NCBI GenBank assembly: GCA_038521865.1
Contig: JBCBKO010000002.1
Coordinates: 62,001 to 126,000 of the forward strand
Source of the DNA: CALBPI01 sp038521865
GTDB lineage: Bacteria; Pseudomonadota; Gammaproteobacteria; Steroidobacterales; Woeseiaceae
Length of the DNA stretch: 64,000 bases
Direction of reading: 5' to 3'
The translations under genes were made by a program, and so were the position numbers. Shown one piece after another: positions 26,220-35,239 of the stretch. Position 1 is the first letter of the stretch. Every line of letters starts with the position of its first letter. The notes under the pieces were generated by a model. It worked only from the letters and a program-made list of their open reading frames with translations. It was not told where the DNA came from and ran no database searches.

Positions 26220-26891
26220 ATGATCACCGTGCACCACCTCGAGAACTCACGCTCGCAACGCACCCTCTGGATGCTCGAAGCGCTCGGCGTCGACTATGAC
26301 ATCAAGCGCTATTCGCGCGACCCGGCGACCAGTCTTGCGCCGCCGGAACTGAAGGCGGTTCACCCACTCGGCAAATCCCCGGTTATCACCGATGGTGATA
26401 TCACGGTCGCCGAGTCCGGCGCCATCGTCGAGTACCTCATGGAGCACTACAGCGGCGGCAAACTACAACCTGCGGATACTCCCGAAGCGCGGCGCGACTA
26501 CACCTACTGGCTGCACTACGCCGAGGGCACCATGATGCCGCTCTTGATCATCGCGCTGCTGCTGCGTCGGGTGGATGAAGCCAAGGTGCCGTTCTTCGTC
26601 AAGCCGATCGCTCGAGGCATCACCGGTAAGCTTCGGGAGGCCTACCTCGATCGCAACCTCGCCGCCAACATGAAATTCATGGAGTCCACCCTGGCTGATC
26701 GACCCTGGTTTACCGGCGATCACCTGACGGCTGCCGACATCCACATGTCGTTCATCCTGGAGGGCCTGAATGTCAGCACTGACCTCGAATCTGATTTTCC
26801 CAATATGGCCGCCTGCCTGAAGCGCTGCCACGACGACAAGAACTATCAGCGCGCGATTGAGCGTGGCGGACCGTTTCATCTTGGTGGCTGA
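26220..26891 (+). CDS. Glutathione S-transferase-family protein
   Basis: 223 residues. An N-terminal thioredoxin-like domain has Ser10 in LENSRSQRTLW (candidate catalytic residue), cis-Pro in GKSPVI and the glutathione-binding ESGAIVEYL. An all-helical C-terminal domain carries the N-capping motif TAADIHMSF. It conjugates or reduces substrates with glutathione in the cytoplasm. It has a CTGGAGA site 8 nt upstream of the ATG. The last 16 bp overlap the convergent sortase gene. Confidence 0.94.
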   Translation: MITVHHLENSRSQRTLWMLEALGVDYDIKRYSRDPATSLAPPELKAVHPLGKSPVITDGDITVAESGAIVEYLMEHYSGGKLQPADTPEARRDYTYWLHYAEGTMMPLLIIALLLRRVDEAKVPFFVKPIARGITGKLREAYLDRNLAANMKFMESTLADRPWFTGDHLTAADIHMSFILEGLNVSTDLESDFPNMAACLKRCHDDKNYQRAIERGGPFHLGG

Positions 26892-27454
26892 AGCGACACG
26901 ATGAAGCGCATCGGGCCACCCGGCTCGATAGCATCAAAGGGGTAGCAGGTGACGAGCGTCAGCGTCGGCGTGTCGTAGTCGAGGGTGATGGCTGCGCGGC
27001 GCGAGTCGACCACATCCACCGCGACGACTTCGAAGATCGCGTGAGATCCGTCACGACGATCAACACGCAGCCGATCTCCGAAACCGATTTCCGAGAGAAA
27101 ACGAAAATGCGTGTCCCGGTGCCCGGCGATGACACTGTTGCCGGGATCACCCGGCAGGGGCGTGTTCTCGAGATGCCCGGGTCCGAACGCGAGGGTACGC
27201 CCGCTGCCACCAGACAGAACGAACAGCTCTCCGGGCAGGGTGTCACCGGTGAGTCGTGCTACCGGATGCGTGTCGGCCCACGGCCAGGGGCGCAGTGATT
27301 CATCGACCACCTCCGGTGCGGCTTCACCACGCTGCCACGCACGCTGAAGCAGATATTGCGCAAATGCGGCTTTCGCCGGCAGATACAGCCCATGCCCAAG
27401 ATTCAGCGTACCGACGGCGAGTAAAACAGCCACAATCCAACGCCCCCGGCTCAT
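26876..27454 (-). CDS. Class GN sortase
   Basis: 192 residues from the ATG at 27454, which overlaps the target-protein stop as ATGA. One N-terminal membrane helix (WIVAVLLAVGTLNLGHGLYL) is followed by a periplasmic sortase barrel. The catalytic triad is visible: His in VIAGHRDTHF, Cys in TLVTCYPF and Arg in GGPMRFIV. Class GN sortases are the Gram-negative type that usually serve one dedicated substrate encoded next door. Here the substrate is the VIT/vWA protein immediately upstream. Confidence 0.95.
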   Translation of the reverse strand: MSRGRWIVAVLLAVGTLNLGHGLYLPAKAAFAQYLLQRAWQRGEAAPEVVDESLRPWPWADTHPVARLTGDTLPGELFVLSGGSGRTLAFGPGHLENTPLPGDPGNSVIAGHRDTHFRFLSEIGFGDRLRVDRRDGSHAIFEVVAVDVVDSRRAAITLDYDTPTLTLVTCYPFDAIEPGGPMRFIVSLQPPR

Positions 27455-29532
27455 TGTCTTGCCGGCGCATAAAGCGCCTGCCAACGACTGATAAGCAATA
27501 CGAGCAGCGCCAGCGCGATGACACAAAAACCGATCAGACGCTGTAGAGGAGCCGGCGTCGCTGTGGCGACAATCTGGCCCACCGGGAGCCCCTGCCCGTA
27601 CGGCATGAGGTTCGGTACGGCGGACTGTTTGAGCGATTGGTTAGCCGGCCGTACCGGTGCCGCTGCCACGGCAACCAGACTGGTGGTGCGACTCACCACA
27701 TGATGCGCGAGCGCGACCTCAGTGATGATCGCGTCGGTCTCACTGCGCGAGCGTTGACCGCGACGCTCTTCATCAATCAGCGCATCAATCTTTTGATTCG
27801 CCCACGCAACCGCCACGCCTCGTCCACCCGACGCCGCATCGCTTACCAACAGCTGTGACTCCCACGGCTCGGGGACACCGTCGCGCCACAGGGTTCCGCT
27901 GACCCGAAGCGAGGCAGGTGTCTGCGCGCTGCGCGCAACGATATCGATTGGTTCACCTGCGTAGAGGTCGGGCAACATCGCCGGGATTTGCTCAACACCA
28001 TCGATCGGCCACTCTGCGCGCAAGTCAGTCAACGTCGGCGCACCCAACCGACCAAACAATTCACGCATCCGCAACTCGACTTCACCGAGTGCGCTGATTG
28101 TCACGGCATCGCCACGACCGAGCTCCGCCGCTTTACGCATAAACCACCCATTCGGTGCTGAGCCGATACCCACCGTGAACAGCCGCGAATTGCCGAGTGA
28201 TTTCTGGATGAACTTGAACAGGTGCGATTCGTCTCCGACAGCACCATCGGTGACGAAAATGACCTGGCGCAATTCCGACGCCGCCTGGCGCCCATCAATC
28301 AGGGCTGCTTCGAGCGCCGGCTGCATATTCGTCCCGCCGTTCGCCTCGAGGGAGTTCACCCAGCGCAACGCCTGTCGTTGCGCTTCCAACGTTGCGGGTT
28401 GCGCGACCGGGAAGACTGGACTCGCCTGATCACTGAATGCAATGACATTAAAGCGATCGACATCCCGCAGCTCGCTGATCGCGTACTGGACAGCCGAGCG
28501 TGCCTGCTCGATCGACACTCCCTGCATGCTGCCCGATGTATCTATGACTATGATGAGCTCACGCGGCGGCGCTTCACCAATCGCACCCGAGGGCGGCAAT
28601 AACTGCATGGACAGGTAATTTGCCAAGTCATCGCCGCGATGCTGGAACGCCGTCAACGCGACCGCATCACCCGTCTGTGGTCTCCAGCTCAAGCTGAAGT
28701 CGTGGTCGAGCGGTTCGTTGTCATTCGCGAGAGAAACCAGGTAGTCACCGGCAGTGCCTTCGGTCACATCAATCCAATGATAGTCACTCAGGATCTCCGA
28801 GAGCGCCGTACCCATCGACAATTGCACCCGTAGTGTCAGTCGGTGTGTGTCTTCCGGCGTCCCCAAGAGCATCGCGGGTGTGATCCTCGGTGCGTCCGGC
28901 ACACGATCGGTCGCTGGCGCCCACCCATTGCCCAGTCGATCCGCCGAGGTGTTGATGATCTCGCCGGGATTGAAGCGGGGCGTCAGCGTCAATGGCAAAC
29001 GCAGCGAGTAGCGATCCCGATTGCGTTGCACCGTTTCTTGATACTCAATGGTCACTACGACCTCACCATCAGGCGGGATATTGCTGACCGCGGTGTTGAA
29101 CAGATTCGGTCGCGCACCGCTGACCAGCGCCGCTCGCTGACCGCGCTGCTCAGCGTCGCGAAACGTCTGTTCGGCGACCTTCTTCGTGCGGATCTCACCG
29201 ACGACGCGCGTTTCGTCGATCAGCAGCTCCAGAGTGTCCACAGCCGCCCCGTTGGGCAGTGGCAAGAGATATGTTGCCGACACCCATTGATCGGTAGGGT
29301 TGCGAAACCGCTGTGTCATTCGGGTTCGGGCGAGATGACCTGTTACTCGCACATCGACGTCGGTCGCGAGTCGGATGGCTGCCTCGTTGACGCCTCGCAA
29401 TTCGAGTGTCCCAATTCCCGGTGACTGTGCGACGTCCGCATTGCTGACAAGCGCGAGCATTAGAAAAACGGGCCAGAGCAGTACACGCATTGTGCGTACT
29501 GCTGGCTTGCTTCGATCGGCTGGCTGCTGCAT
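27451..29532 (-). CDS. VIT/vWA-domain sortase target protein (marine proteobacterial type)
   Basis: 693 residues from the ATG at 29532, chosen because GGGAGA lies 6 nt upstream and a signal peptide (VLLWPVFLMLALVSNADV) follows. The N-terminal VIT domain (about 45-175; RFRNPTDQWVSATYLLPLPNGA) is followed by a von Willebrand A domain with the MIDAS motif DTSGSM and later Thr/Asp positions. The C-terminus has a hydrophobic helix (LIGFCVIALALLVLLI) and a short basic tail, as in sortase substrates. Where relatives carry an LPxTAT-like signal I read IVATATPA, with LPVG a few residues earlier. It is divergent from the response-regulator gene. Confidence 0.93.
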   Translation of the reverse strand: MQQPADRSKPAVRTMRVLLWPVFLMLALVSNADVAQSPGIGTLELRGVNEAAIRLATDVDVRVTGHLARTRMTQRFRNPTDQWVSATYLLPLPNGAAVDTLELLIDETRVVGEIRTKKVAEQTFRDAEQRGQRAALVSGARPNLFNTAVSNIPPDGEVVVTIEYQETVQRNRDRYSLRLPLTLTPRFNPGEIINTSADRLGNGWAPATDRVPDAPRITPAMLLGTPEDTHRLTLRVQLSMGTALSEILSDYHWIDVTEGTAGDYLVSLANDNEPLDHDFSLSWRPQTGDAVALTAFQHRGDDLANYLSMQLLPPSGAIGEAPPRELIIVIDTSGSMQGVSIEQARSAVQYAISELRDVDRFNVIAFSDQASPVFPVAQPATLEAQRQALRWVNSLEANGGTNMQPALEAALIDGRQAASELRQVIFVTDGAVGDESHLFKFIQKSLGNSRLFTVGIGSAPNGWFMRKAAELGRGDAVTISALGEVELRMRELFGRLGAPTLTDLRAEWPIDGVEQIPAMLPDLYAGEPIDIVARSAQTPASLRVSGTLWRDGVPEPWESQLLVSDAASGGRGVAVAWANQKIDALIDEERRGQRSRSETDAIITEVALAHHVVSRTTSLVAVAAAPVRPANQSLKQSAVPNLMPYGQGLPVGQIVATATPAPLQRLIGFCVIALALLVLLISRWQALYAPARQ

Positions 29533-29628
29533 CTTGAGTCTCCCTGTTGACGAGACGTCATTGCAGCGCATGTCGGTGGCTTCGCCGTGGCGCGTCAGTG
29601 GCAAATCCGACACCAAATATGGCGAATT

Positions 29629-30345
29629 GTGGCAAGCACTCTGAATAACCCGACACGCTGGGTCGCCATCGTCGAGGACGATGCCGCGCTCGGACAAAAC
29701 TACTGCGAAGCTTTCGAACGCGAGGGTTATCGCACTACGCTCGACACCAGCCGCGCAGCCGCGCTCGCGCGCTTCGAAGCGACGCTTCCAGACCTTGTGA
29801 TCATCGACATCAATCTCGGTGATGATGTCGAAGGCGGATTCGAACTATGCCGTGCGTTGCGTGCGCGCAGCGCGACGTTGCCGGTCGTTTTCCTAACCGC
29901 GAGAGACAGCGAGTTCGATGCAGTCTCCGGCCTGCGTCTCGGCGCGGATGATTATCTGACCAAGGACATCGGCCTCGCACATTTGTTGGCGCGCGTTGCT
30001 GCGCTGTTTCGCCGGCAGGCTGCGTTGCGCGAGCAAACCTCGGACGGCGGCGCCAGACTGGTCTGCGGCTCACTGCGCGTCGACGAGTCACGCTTCACCG
30101 CGTACTGGTCAGACACACCAGTGCCTTTGACGCTCACGGAATATTGGCTGGTCGTCGCACTCGCCAGATTTCCCGGGCACGTCAAGAACCGCCAACAGTT
30201 GATGGACGCCGCCAATACGGTGCTTGACGACAACACCGTCACGTCACACATCAAGCGGATACGCCGCAAATTCCAAGCGATTGACGCAGACTTCGATGCT
30301 ATCGAGACAGTCTACGGCATGGGTTATCGCTGGCGACCCGCCTGA
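29629..30345 (+). CDS. pdsR: Response regulator of the dedicated sortase system (PdsR-like)
   Basis: 238 residues from a GTG at 29629; a GTG at 29587 in the same frame would give 252. Neither has a clear ribosome site, so the start is uncertain. The receiver domain begins WVAIVEDDAAL, has phospho-acceptor Asp60 in IIDINLGDD and switch residues in FLTARDS and DDYLTKD. The C-terminal winged helix is of OmpR type (NRQQLMDAAN, VTSHIKRIRRKF, VYGMGYRW). It is divergently placed from the sortase target gene, whose expression it presumably controls, and is followed 14 bp later by its kinase. Confidence 0.9.
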   Translation: MASTLNNPTRWVAIVEDDAALGQNYCEAFEREGYRTTLDTSRAAALARFEATLPDLVIIDINLGDDVEGGFELCRALRARSATLPVVFLTARDSEFDAVSGLRLGADDYLTKDIGLAHLLARVAALFRRQAALREQTSDGGARLVCGSLRVDESRFTAYWSDTPVPLTLTEYWLVVALARFPGHVKNRQQLMDAANTVLDDNTVTSHIKRIRRKFQAIDADFDAIETVYGMGYRWRPA

Positions 30346-30359
30346 TACCGAGACCGAAT

Positions 30360-32303
30360 TTGCGTTTTGGATTGCGACGACAACTGCTCACCATCGGACT
30401 GATCACAGTCGCGTTGCCCGTGGTCAGTGTCGGCTATATCCGCGCGACCGAGCAGGCATTGCGAGAGACGCAGTCAGGCTTTTTGGTGACCACCGGTCGC
30501 AGCGTGGCACCACTGGTCAACGACGCGCTAGCCACGCTCGCGAAACCAACGGAACAGGCGCCGTGGTTTGTCGAGCCCCTGACGCGCGAGCCACTACTCG
30601 ACGGTTTTGTGGCCGACTGGAATGCATTGGTTGCGCCTTCCGAGGCCCCGGAGGGCGGGGCTGCCCTACGTACCGCTGCAGGCAGCTATAACGGTGCCCT
30701 GTTCCTGCATGCAGACGTCGTACACGAGAGCGAAGTTCGACCCGAATTCACGGTGAGCTGCACCACCGAAAACGGCAGCTTGTTGCTATCGAGGCTTGCG
30801 CCGATTGCCAGCGGTACTTTCACCACCGAGCCTTTTAGCGCAGGCGCAGCGCCTTTACGTGGCGCCTGGATTCCGGATGCTGATGGGTCGCAACTTGAGC
30901 TGCGTATCCCATCGTCGCCTTGCGAACGCCAGCTTGGCTTATGGGTCAAGCTCGAAGACAGCATCGTTGCTACGCACTCGGGAAGTGCCCCTGGTCCGAT
31001 GTTGAGCGTTAGCAGCGAACTGTCCAGAGCGCTTCGGGAACATCGCATCGCTGGGACAGAAATGTTTGCGATCAGTCCGGAAGGCTGGCGTCTCACCCCG
31101 CTCATCGGAGACATGCCAAATTTCGACTCGCAACCGGATGAAGCCGCGGCACCTTGGTTGGCACGGCTGTTTCAGGGCGGACGCACCACACAGGAGACGG
31201 CACACCGTGGTTTCGATCAGAGGAGTCGCTGGCTGAACTCACTGTTGCAGGGCGATGCGACAAATCGTCGTGCACGACAGGCGGGTTCTGAGCGTCTTAT
31301 TAGTGAAGTCGCTATCCCGCTCGAAAGCAACGGCGCAATCGTCGCGGGACTTGTACTGCGGCAACCCACCGATGCCATTCTCTCACTCACCAACCCAGTG
31401 CGTACTCGGATGACGCTGGCGGTGCTCGGCGTGACCCTTCTCGTCGTGGCGCTATTGCTTGCGTTCGCAACGGTGCTCTCGTTCCGCGTGCGGCGCCTTT
31501 CACATGCGGCGAGTACCGCGCTGGATTCGCGTGGTCGGATCACAACCACACTGCCCGGCAGTGCGGCACAAGACGAGGTTGGCGACGTTGCGCGCGGCTT
31601 TGAATCGCTACTGCGAAAATTGGATGAGCAGCAAACATGGCTTCAATCGCTAGCCGACAACCTTTCGCATGAGTTGCGCACGCCGATCGCGGTGGTTCAG
31701 TCATCCCTCGATAACTTGCGCCATACGCAACTGTCGAAAGATGCAGAAGCGTTGCTGGATCGTGCCAGCGGTGGAGTCGAGCGCCTTCGAGCAACACTGC
31801 TCGGAATGACGCGGGCCAATCGTGCCGAGCAGGCAACGCGCGACGCCGAATACCTCGAGGTCAACTTGAGCGACATCGTACGACAGTTGCAGAGCGCATA
31901 CGCCGACACGTTCTCCACCCACCGATTCGGCGGGGGAATAGACCCGGCGGTTAGTGTCATCGGCAACCCGGAGTTGATCGTGCAGATGATCGACAAGCTG
32001 GTTGAGAACGCCGTCACCTTCGCACCGGAAGGCAGCGAAATTACGTTATCAGTAGCACGAGGATCATCGCCCACCATTTCCATCGCCAACGAAGGGTCAT
32101 CGTTGCCCGATGGCGATCTACAGCGACTGTTTATGCCGCTGGTGTCGCATCGCGGCGAACGCTCGGGCGAGGGACATCTCGGGTTCGGTCTTTACATCGC
32201 GAGACTGATTGCTCAAGCACACGGTGCAACAATCGAAGCACGCAATACAGAGCATGGCGTCGTATTTGATGTTGGCTGGAATCAGAGCAGAGCCACGACA
32301 TGA
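30360..32303 (+). CDS. pdsS: Sensor histidine kinase of the dedicated sortase system (PdsS-like)
   Basis: 647 residues, TTG start at 30360 (LRFGLRRQLLTIG), the only start that keeps the first membrane helix. Residues about 30-335 form a large periplasmic sensor region bounded by a second helix (LAVLGVTLLVVALLLAFATVL). Then come HAMP-like residues, the HisKA box DNLSHELRTPIAVV and the ATPase domain with N-box DKLVENAVTF and G-box HLGFGLYIARLI. The domain order matches kinases found beside class GN sortases. The stop overlaps the glycosyltransferase start by 4 bp. Confidence 0.92.
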   Translation: MRFGLRRQLLTIGLITVALPVVSVGYIRATEQALRETQSGFLVTTGRSVAPLVNDALATLAKPTEQAPWFVEPLTREPLLDGFVADWNALVAPSEAPEGGAALRTAAGSYNGALFLHADVVHESEVRPEFTVSCTTENGSLLLSRLAPIASGTFTTEPFSAGAAPLRGAWIPDADGSQLELRIPSSPCERQLGLWVKLEDSIVATHSGSAPGPMLSVSSELSRALREHRIAGTEMFAISPEGWRLTPLIGDMPNFDSQPDEAAAPWLARLFQGGRTTQETAHRGFDQRSRWLNSLLQGDATNRRARQAGSERLISEVAIPLESNGAIVAGLVLRQPTDAILSLTNPVRTRMTLAVLGVTLLVVALLLAFATVLSFRVRRLSHAASTALDSRGRITTTLPGSAAQDEVGDVARGFESLLRKLDEQQTWLQSLADNLSHELRTPIAVVQSSLDNLRHTQLSKDAEALLDRASGGVERLRATLLGMTRANRAEQATRDAEYLEVNLSDIVRQLQSAYADTFSTHRFGGGIDPAVSVIGNPELIVQMIDKLVENAVTFAPEGSEITLSVARGSSPTISIANEGSSLPDGDLQRLFMPLVSHRGERSGEGHLGFGLYIARLIAQAHGATIEARNTEHGVVFDVGWNQSRATT

Positions 32304-33352
32304 GAAAAATCGATATCGCACACGTCAATCTTGCACGTGGTTTTCGCGGCGGAGAGCGACAGACCGAGCTGCTCGCCCTTGAACTCGCCCGACATGGATT
32401 CCGACAGCGAATCGTCGGGCGCAAGGGCGAGCCGCTGATCGAGCGATTGGCGGGGCAACAAGGCATTGAGACCGTCGGCGTCAGCGGTATTCTTACCGCT
32501 GCTGCGGCGCTACGTGATGTTCGCCTTGCTCACGCACACGAGGGACGCTGCGTTCAGGCCACCGGGCTCGCCGGTTGGCGATTTCGTGTCCCCTATGTCA
32601 TCACTCGGCGTGTGGTGCGACCGCTCAAGAGCAACCCTGTAACCCGCTATGTGTATCGGAATGCCGCGGCTCGCGTCGGGATTTCATCGGCAATCGCCGA
32701 TGACCTCAACGCCTATACCGACACTCAGACCTCGCCTGTCATTCCCAGTGCGTTCACGCCGAGCGAGGCGGATCCGGATCGGGTCCCACAACTGCGAGCT
32801 GCGTGGGGCGCTGGACCGATCATCGGCCATATCGGCGCATTGATCGGATATCAGAAAGGCCAACCGGACCTGATCGAGGTCGCAAGGCGTCGCCCGGAGT
32901 GGCAGGTCGTTCTCGTCGGGTCTGGCGAAGATGAGGACAACCTCAAGCGCCAGGCGGCAGCGATATCGAATGTGCACTTCACCGGGCAGGTGACTGACGT
33001 TGCCAGCCATATGGCGGCATTCGATATCTTTGCGTTTCCGTCGCGCTTTGAAGGTTTAGGTTCGATCATCCTGGATGCCATGCATCTCGGCATTCCCGTG
33101 ATTGGCGCGAATGTCGGCGGCATCCCAGACTTGATTGAACATGAGCAAACGGGGCTACTCGTCGAGCGTGAGAGTGTCGATCAGCTCGAGCAAGCCATTG
33201 CCCGTTTGCTTGACGATGCTGCTTTGCGTCGAGACTGCATCGAAGAAGCCAGACGCCGAATCGACCGCTATTCGCCAGAAGCCATGGGGGCGCGTTACCT
33301 GTCGCTCTACGCAACGCTTGGGGTGAATCCGCGCAATACCGACGATCGGTAA
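32300..33352 (+). CDS. Glycosyltransferase family 4 protein
   Basis: 350 residues with a GT-B fold. The N-terminal half begins IAHVNLARGFRGGERQTELLA. The C-terminal nucleotide-sugar site has GHIGALIGYQKGQPDLIE, then FPSRFEGLGSIILDAMHLGIPVIG and the conserved acidic Glu in SRFEGLG. Close in layout to LPS or capsule glycosyltransferases working on the cytoplasmic side of the membrane. The ATGA overlap with the sortase-system kinase means the two are translationally coupled, suggesting that a glycan modification step belongs with the sortase response. Acceptor and donor are unknown. Confidence 0.92.
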   Translation: MRKIDIAHVNLARGFRGGERQTELLALELARHGFRQRIVGRKGEPLIERLAGQQGIETVGVSGILTAAAALRDVRLAHAHEGRCVQATGLAGWRFRVPYVITRRVVRPLKSNPVTRYVYRNAAARVGISSAIADDLNAYTDTQTSPVIPSAFTPSEADPDRVPQLRAAWGAGPIIGHIGALIGYQKGQPDLIEVARRRPEWQVVLVGSGEDEDNLKRQAAAISNVHFTGQVTDVASHMAAFDIFAFPSRFEGLGSIILDAMHLGIPVIGANVGGIPDLIEHEQTGLLVERESVDQLEQAIARLLDDAALRRDCIEEARRRIDRYSPEAMGARYLSLYATLGVNPRNTDDR

Positions 33353-33357
33353 CCTGT

Positions 33358-33375
33358 TTGTCATAACTCCGTAAC
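33358..33375 (+). promoter_or_regulatory. Possible Pho box upstream of the choice-of-anchor-I lipoprotein gene
   Basis: TTGTCAT-AACT-CCGTAAC: two 7-mers with a 4 nt spacer (11 bp period), agreeing with the PhoB consensus CTGTCAT-AWAW-CTGTCAY at about 14 of 18 positions. A related 7-mer (CCTTCAT at 33391) falls two periods further on, and CATATT at 33395-33400 could be a -10. Judged by eye only. Confidence 0.4.
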
Positions 33376-33433
33376 CAAGCATTCGCAGAACCTTCATATT
33401 CTTCCGCGCTTTTCACCATAACGGGAGCGCCCG

Positions 33434-35149
33434 ATGAAAACGATGAGAAGAATTGCCGTCACGGCACTAGCCGCCAGCGTGATGCTGGCCGGATGTGAAG
33501 GAGATGACGGCACCACCGGGCTGACCGGACCCACGGGGCCTATTGGACCCGTTGGACCGGCTGGTGAAAACGGCGTTACTTCAATCACACTCGAGCTGAT
33601 CGGCCGCTACCAGAGCGGTATTTTTGACGAAGGCGCTTCAGAGATCGTCGCATACGAGCCGACAACCAATCAGCTGTTCCAGGTCAACGCGAACACTGGC
33701 GTCGTCGACGTCATCGACATCTCAGCGCCGAGCGCACCTGTACTCGCAGGCTCCATTGACGTGGCAGCAGCAATTACGGCAAACACCGCGTTCACCACCG
33801 TTTTGGGTGCCGTCAACAGCGTTGCGGTCAGCGGCGGCAACGTCTACGCCGCCATCGCTGCAGATGCGGTCGACGAGCGCGGCTTTGTAGCTGCGTTTCA
33901 GGCGTCCGACCTCAGCTTCCTCGGTGCACAGGAAGTAGGTGTTCTGCCTGACTCTGTAGCGGCTTCTCCGGATGGCAACTTCCTGGTCGTCGCGAACGAA
34001 GGCGAGCCGTCAGATGACTACACCGTCGACCCCGAGGGTTCGATCTCGGTGATCAACATCGCACCATTTAGCCCGGCGGTGGTGATTCCAGAGCTGACGT
34101 TCACCGACTTCAACGTGGGTGGTACTCGCGCAGCGGAACTGGACCCGGCCGTACGCATCTTTGGCCCTGGCGCGACGGTAGCCCAGGATCTGGAGCCGGA
34201 GTTTGTCGCGTTCGCGCCCGACTCTTCTCTGGCGTTCGTGAGCATGCAGGAGAACAATGCGCTGGCGGTTGTTGATCTTGCAGGACCGACGATTGCATCG
34301 ATCCTGCCTTTGGGCACCAAGGACCACAGCATCATCGGCAACGAGTTGGATGCGAGCGATCGTGACGGCGGTATCAACATCCGCAACTGGCCGATCAAGG
34401 GCTACTACATGCCTGACACCATCGCAACCTACAGCTTCCAGGGTCAGACCCTGATCGTGACGGCGAACGAAGGTGACACGCGTGACTACGACGGGTTCTC
34501 CGAAGAAGAGCGCATGGGCGATCTCACATTGGATGCAACTGCCTTCCCGGACGCCGCCACACTGCAGGCTGACGAAAACCTGGGCCGCCTGCTGACGACG
34601 ACAGCGAACGGTGATACCGATGGTGACGGCGATGTTGACGAGTTGTTCTCGATCGGTGCCCGCTCATTCACGATCTGGGATACCAGCGGCACCGTGCTCT
34701 ATGACAGTGGCAACGATTTCGAGCGCATCACCGCACAGCGTCTGCCCAACAACTTCAACGCCGATAACGACGAAAACGAAGCAGATACCCGAAGCGACGC
34801 TAAAGGCCCTGAGCCCGAGGCTCTCGCAATCGGTGAGATCGGTGGTGCCACCTTCGCGTTCATTGGTCTTGAGCGTGTCAGCGGCGTGATGGTTTACAAC
34901 ATCTCGAACCCGCAGAGCCCGCGCTTCATCGAATACACGATCGACCGTGACTTTGGTGAAGACCCGAGCCTCGGTGACAACGACGGTGATGGCGTGGACG
35001 AATCCAACCCGGCAGCGGGCGATATCGGCCCGGAGAGCATTGTGTTCATCCCAGCTGCCGACAGCCCGAACGGAAACGATCTCATCGCCATTGGCAATGA
35101 GGTTTCTGGTTCGACTGCGATCTATCAGATCAACGTCGTCCAGGAATAA
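33434..35149 (+). CDS. Choice-of-anchor-I family lipoprotein with collagen-like linker
   Basis: 571 residues with GGGAG upstream of the ATG. A lipoprotein signal ends VMLAGC (Cys21). Residues 23-49 are nine Gly-X-Y triplets, several of them GPT/GPI/GPV/GPA, i.e. a collagen-like stretch. The rest is a beta-propeller-like repeat protein of the choice-of-anchor-I family: LPDSVAASPDGNFLVVANEGEP, LEPEFVAFAPDSSLAFVSMQE, and the later GDTRDY and GPEPEALAIGE. Acidic DGDGDV and NDGDGVD loops look like calcium sites. Family members are surface or periplasmic and often occur near alkaline phosphatase or esterase functions; catalysis is not shown. Confidence 0.9.
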   Translation: MKTMRRIAVTALAASVMLAGCEGDDGTTGLTGPTGPIGPVGPAGENGVTSITLELIGRYQSGIFDEGASEIVAYEPTTNQLFQVNANTGVVDVIDISAPSAPVLAGSIDVAAAITANTAFTTVLGAVNSVAVSGGNVYAAIAADAVDERGFVAAFQASDLSFLGAQEVGVLPDSVAASPDGNFLVVANEGEPSDDYTVDPEGSISVINIAPFSPAVVIPELTFTDFNVGGTRAAELDPAVRIFGPGATVAQDLEPEFVAFAPDSSLAFVSMQENNALAVVDLAGPTIASILPLGTKDHSIIGNELDASDRDGGINIRNWPIKGYYMPDTIATYSFQGQTLIVTANEGDTRDYDGFSEEERMGDLTLDATAFPDAATLQADENLGRLLTTTANGDTDGDGDVDELFSIGARSFTIWDTSGTVLYDSGNDFERITAQRLPNNFNADNDENEADTRSDAKGPEPEALAIGEIGGATFAFIGLERVSGVMVYNISNPQSPRFIEYTIDRDFGEDPSLGDNDGDGVDESNPAAGDIGPESIVFIPAADSPNGNDLIAIGNEVSGSTAIYQINVVQE

Positions 35150-35169
35150 CTCGAACTTCGTTAGACATG

Positions 35170-35204
35170 AGCCGGCCTCGGGGTACCCCGGGGCCGGTTT
35201 TTTT
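35170..35204 (+). terminator. Rho-independent terminator after the choice-of-anchor-I gene
   Basis: A 12 bp GC-rich stem with one T-G wobble (CCGGCCTCGGGG at 35172-35183 against CCCCGGGGCCGG at 35186-35197), a 2 nt TA gap at the tip and seven Ts from 35198. It lies 20 bp after the stop codon. Confidence 0.92.
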
Positions 35205-35239
35205 GCGCGCTCGAGTCTCAGGAACGTTACTATCGGCGG

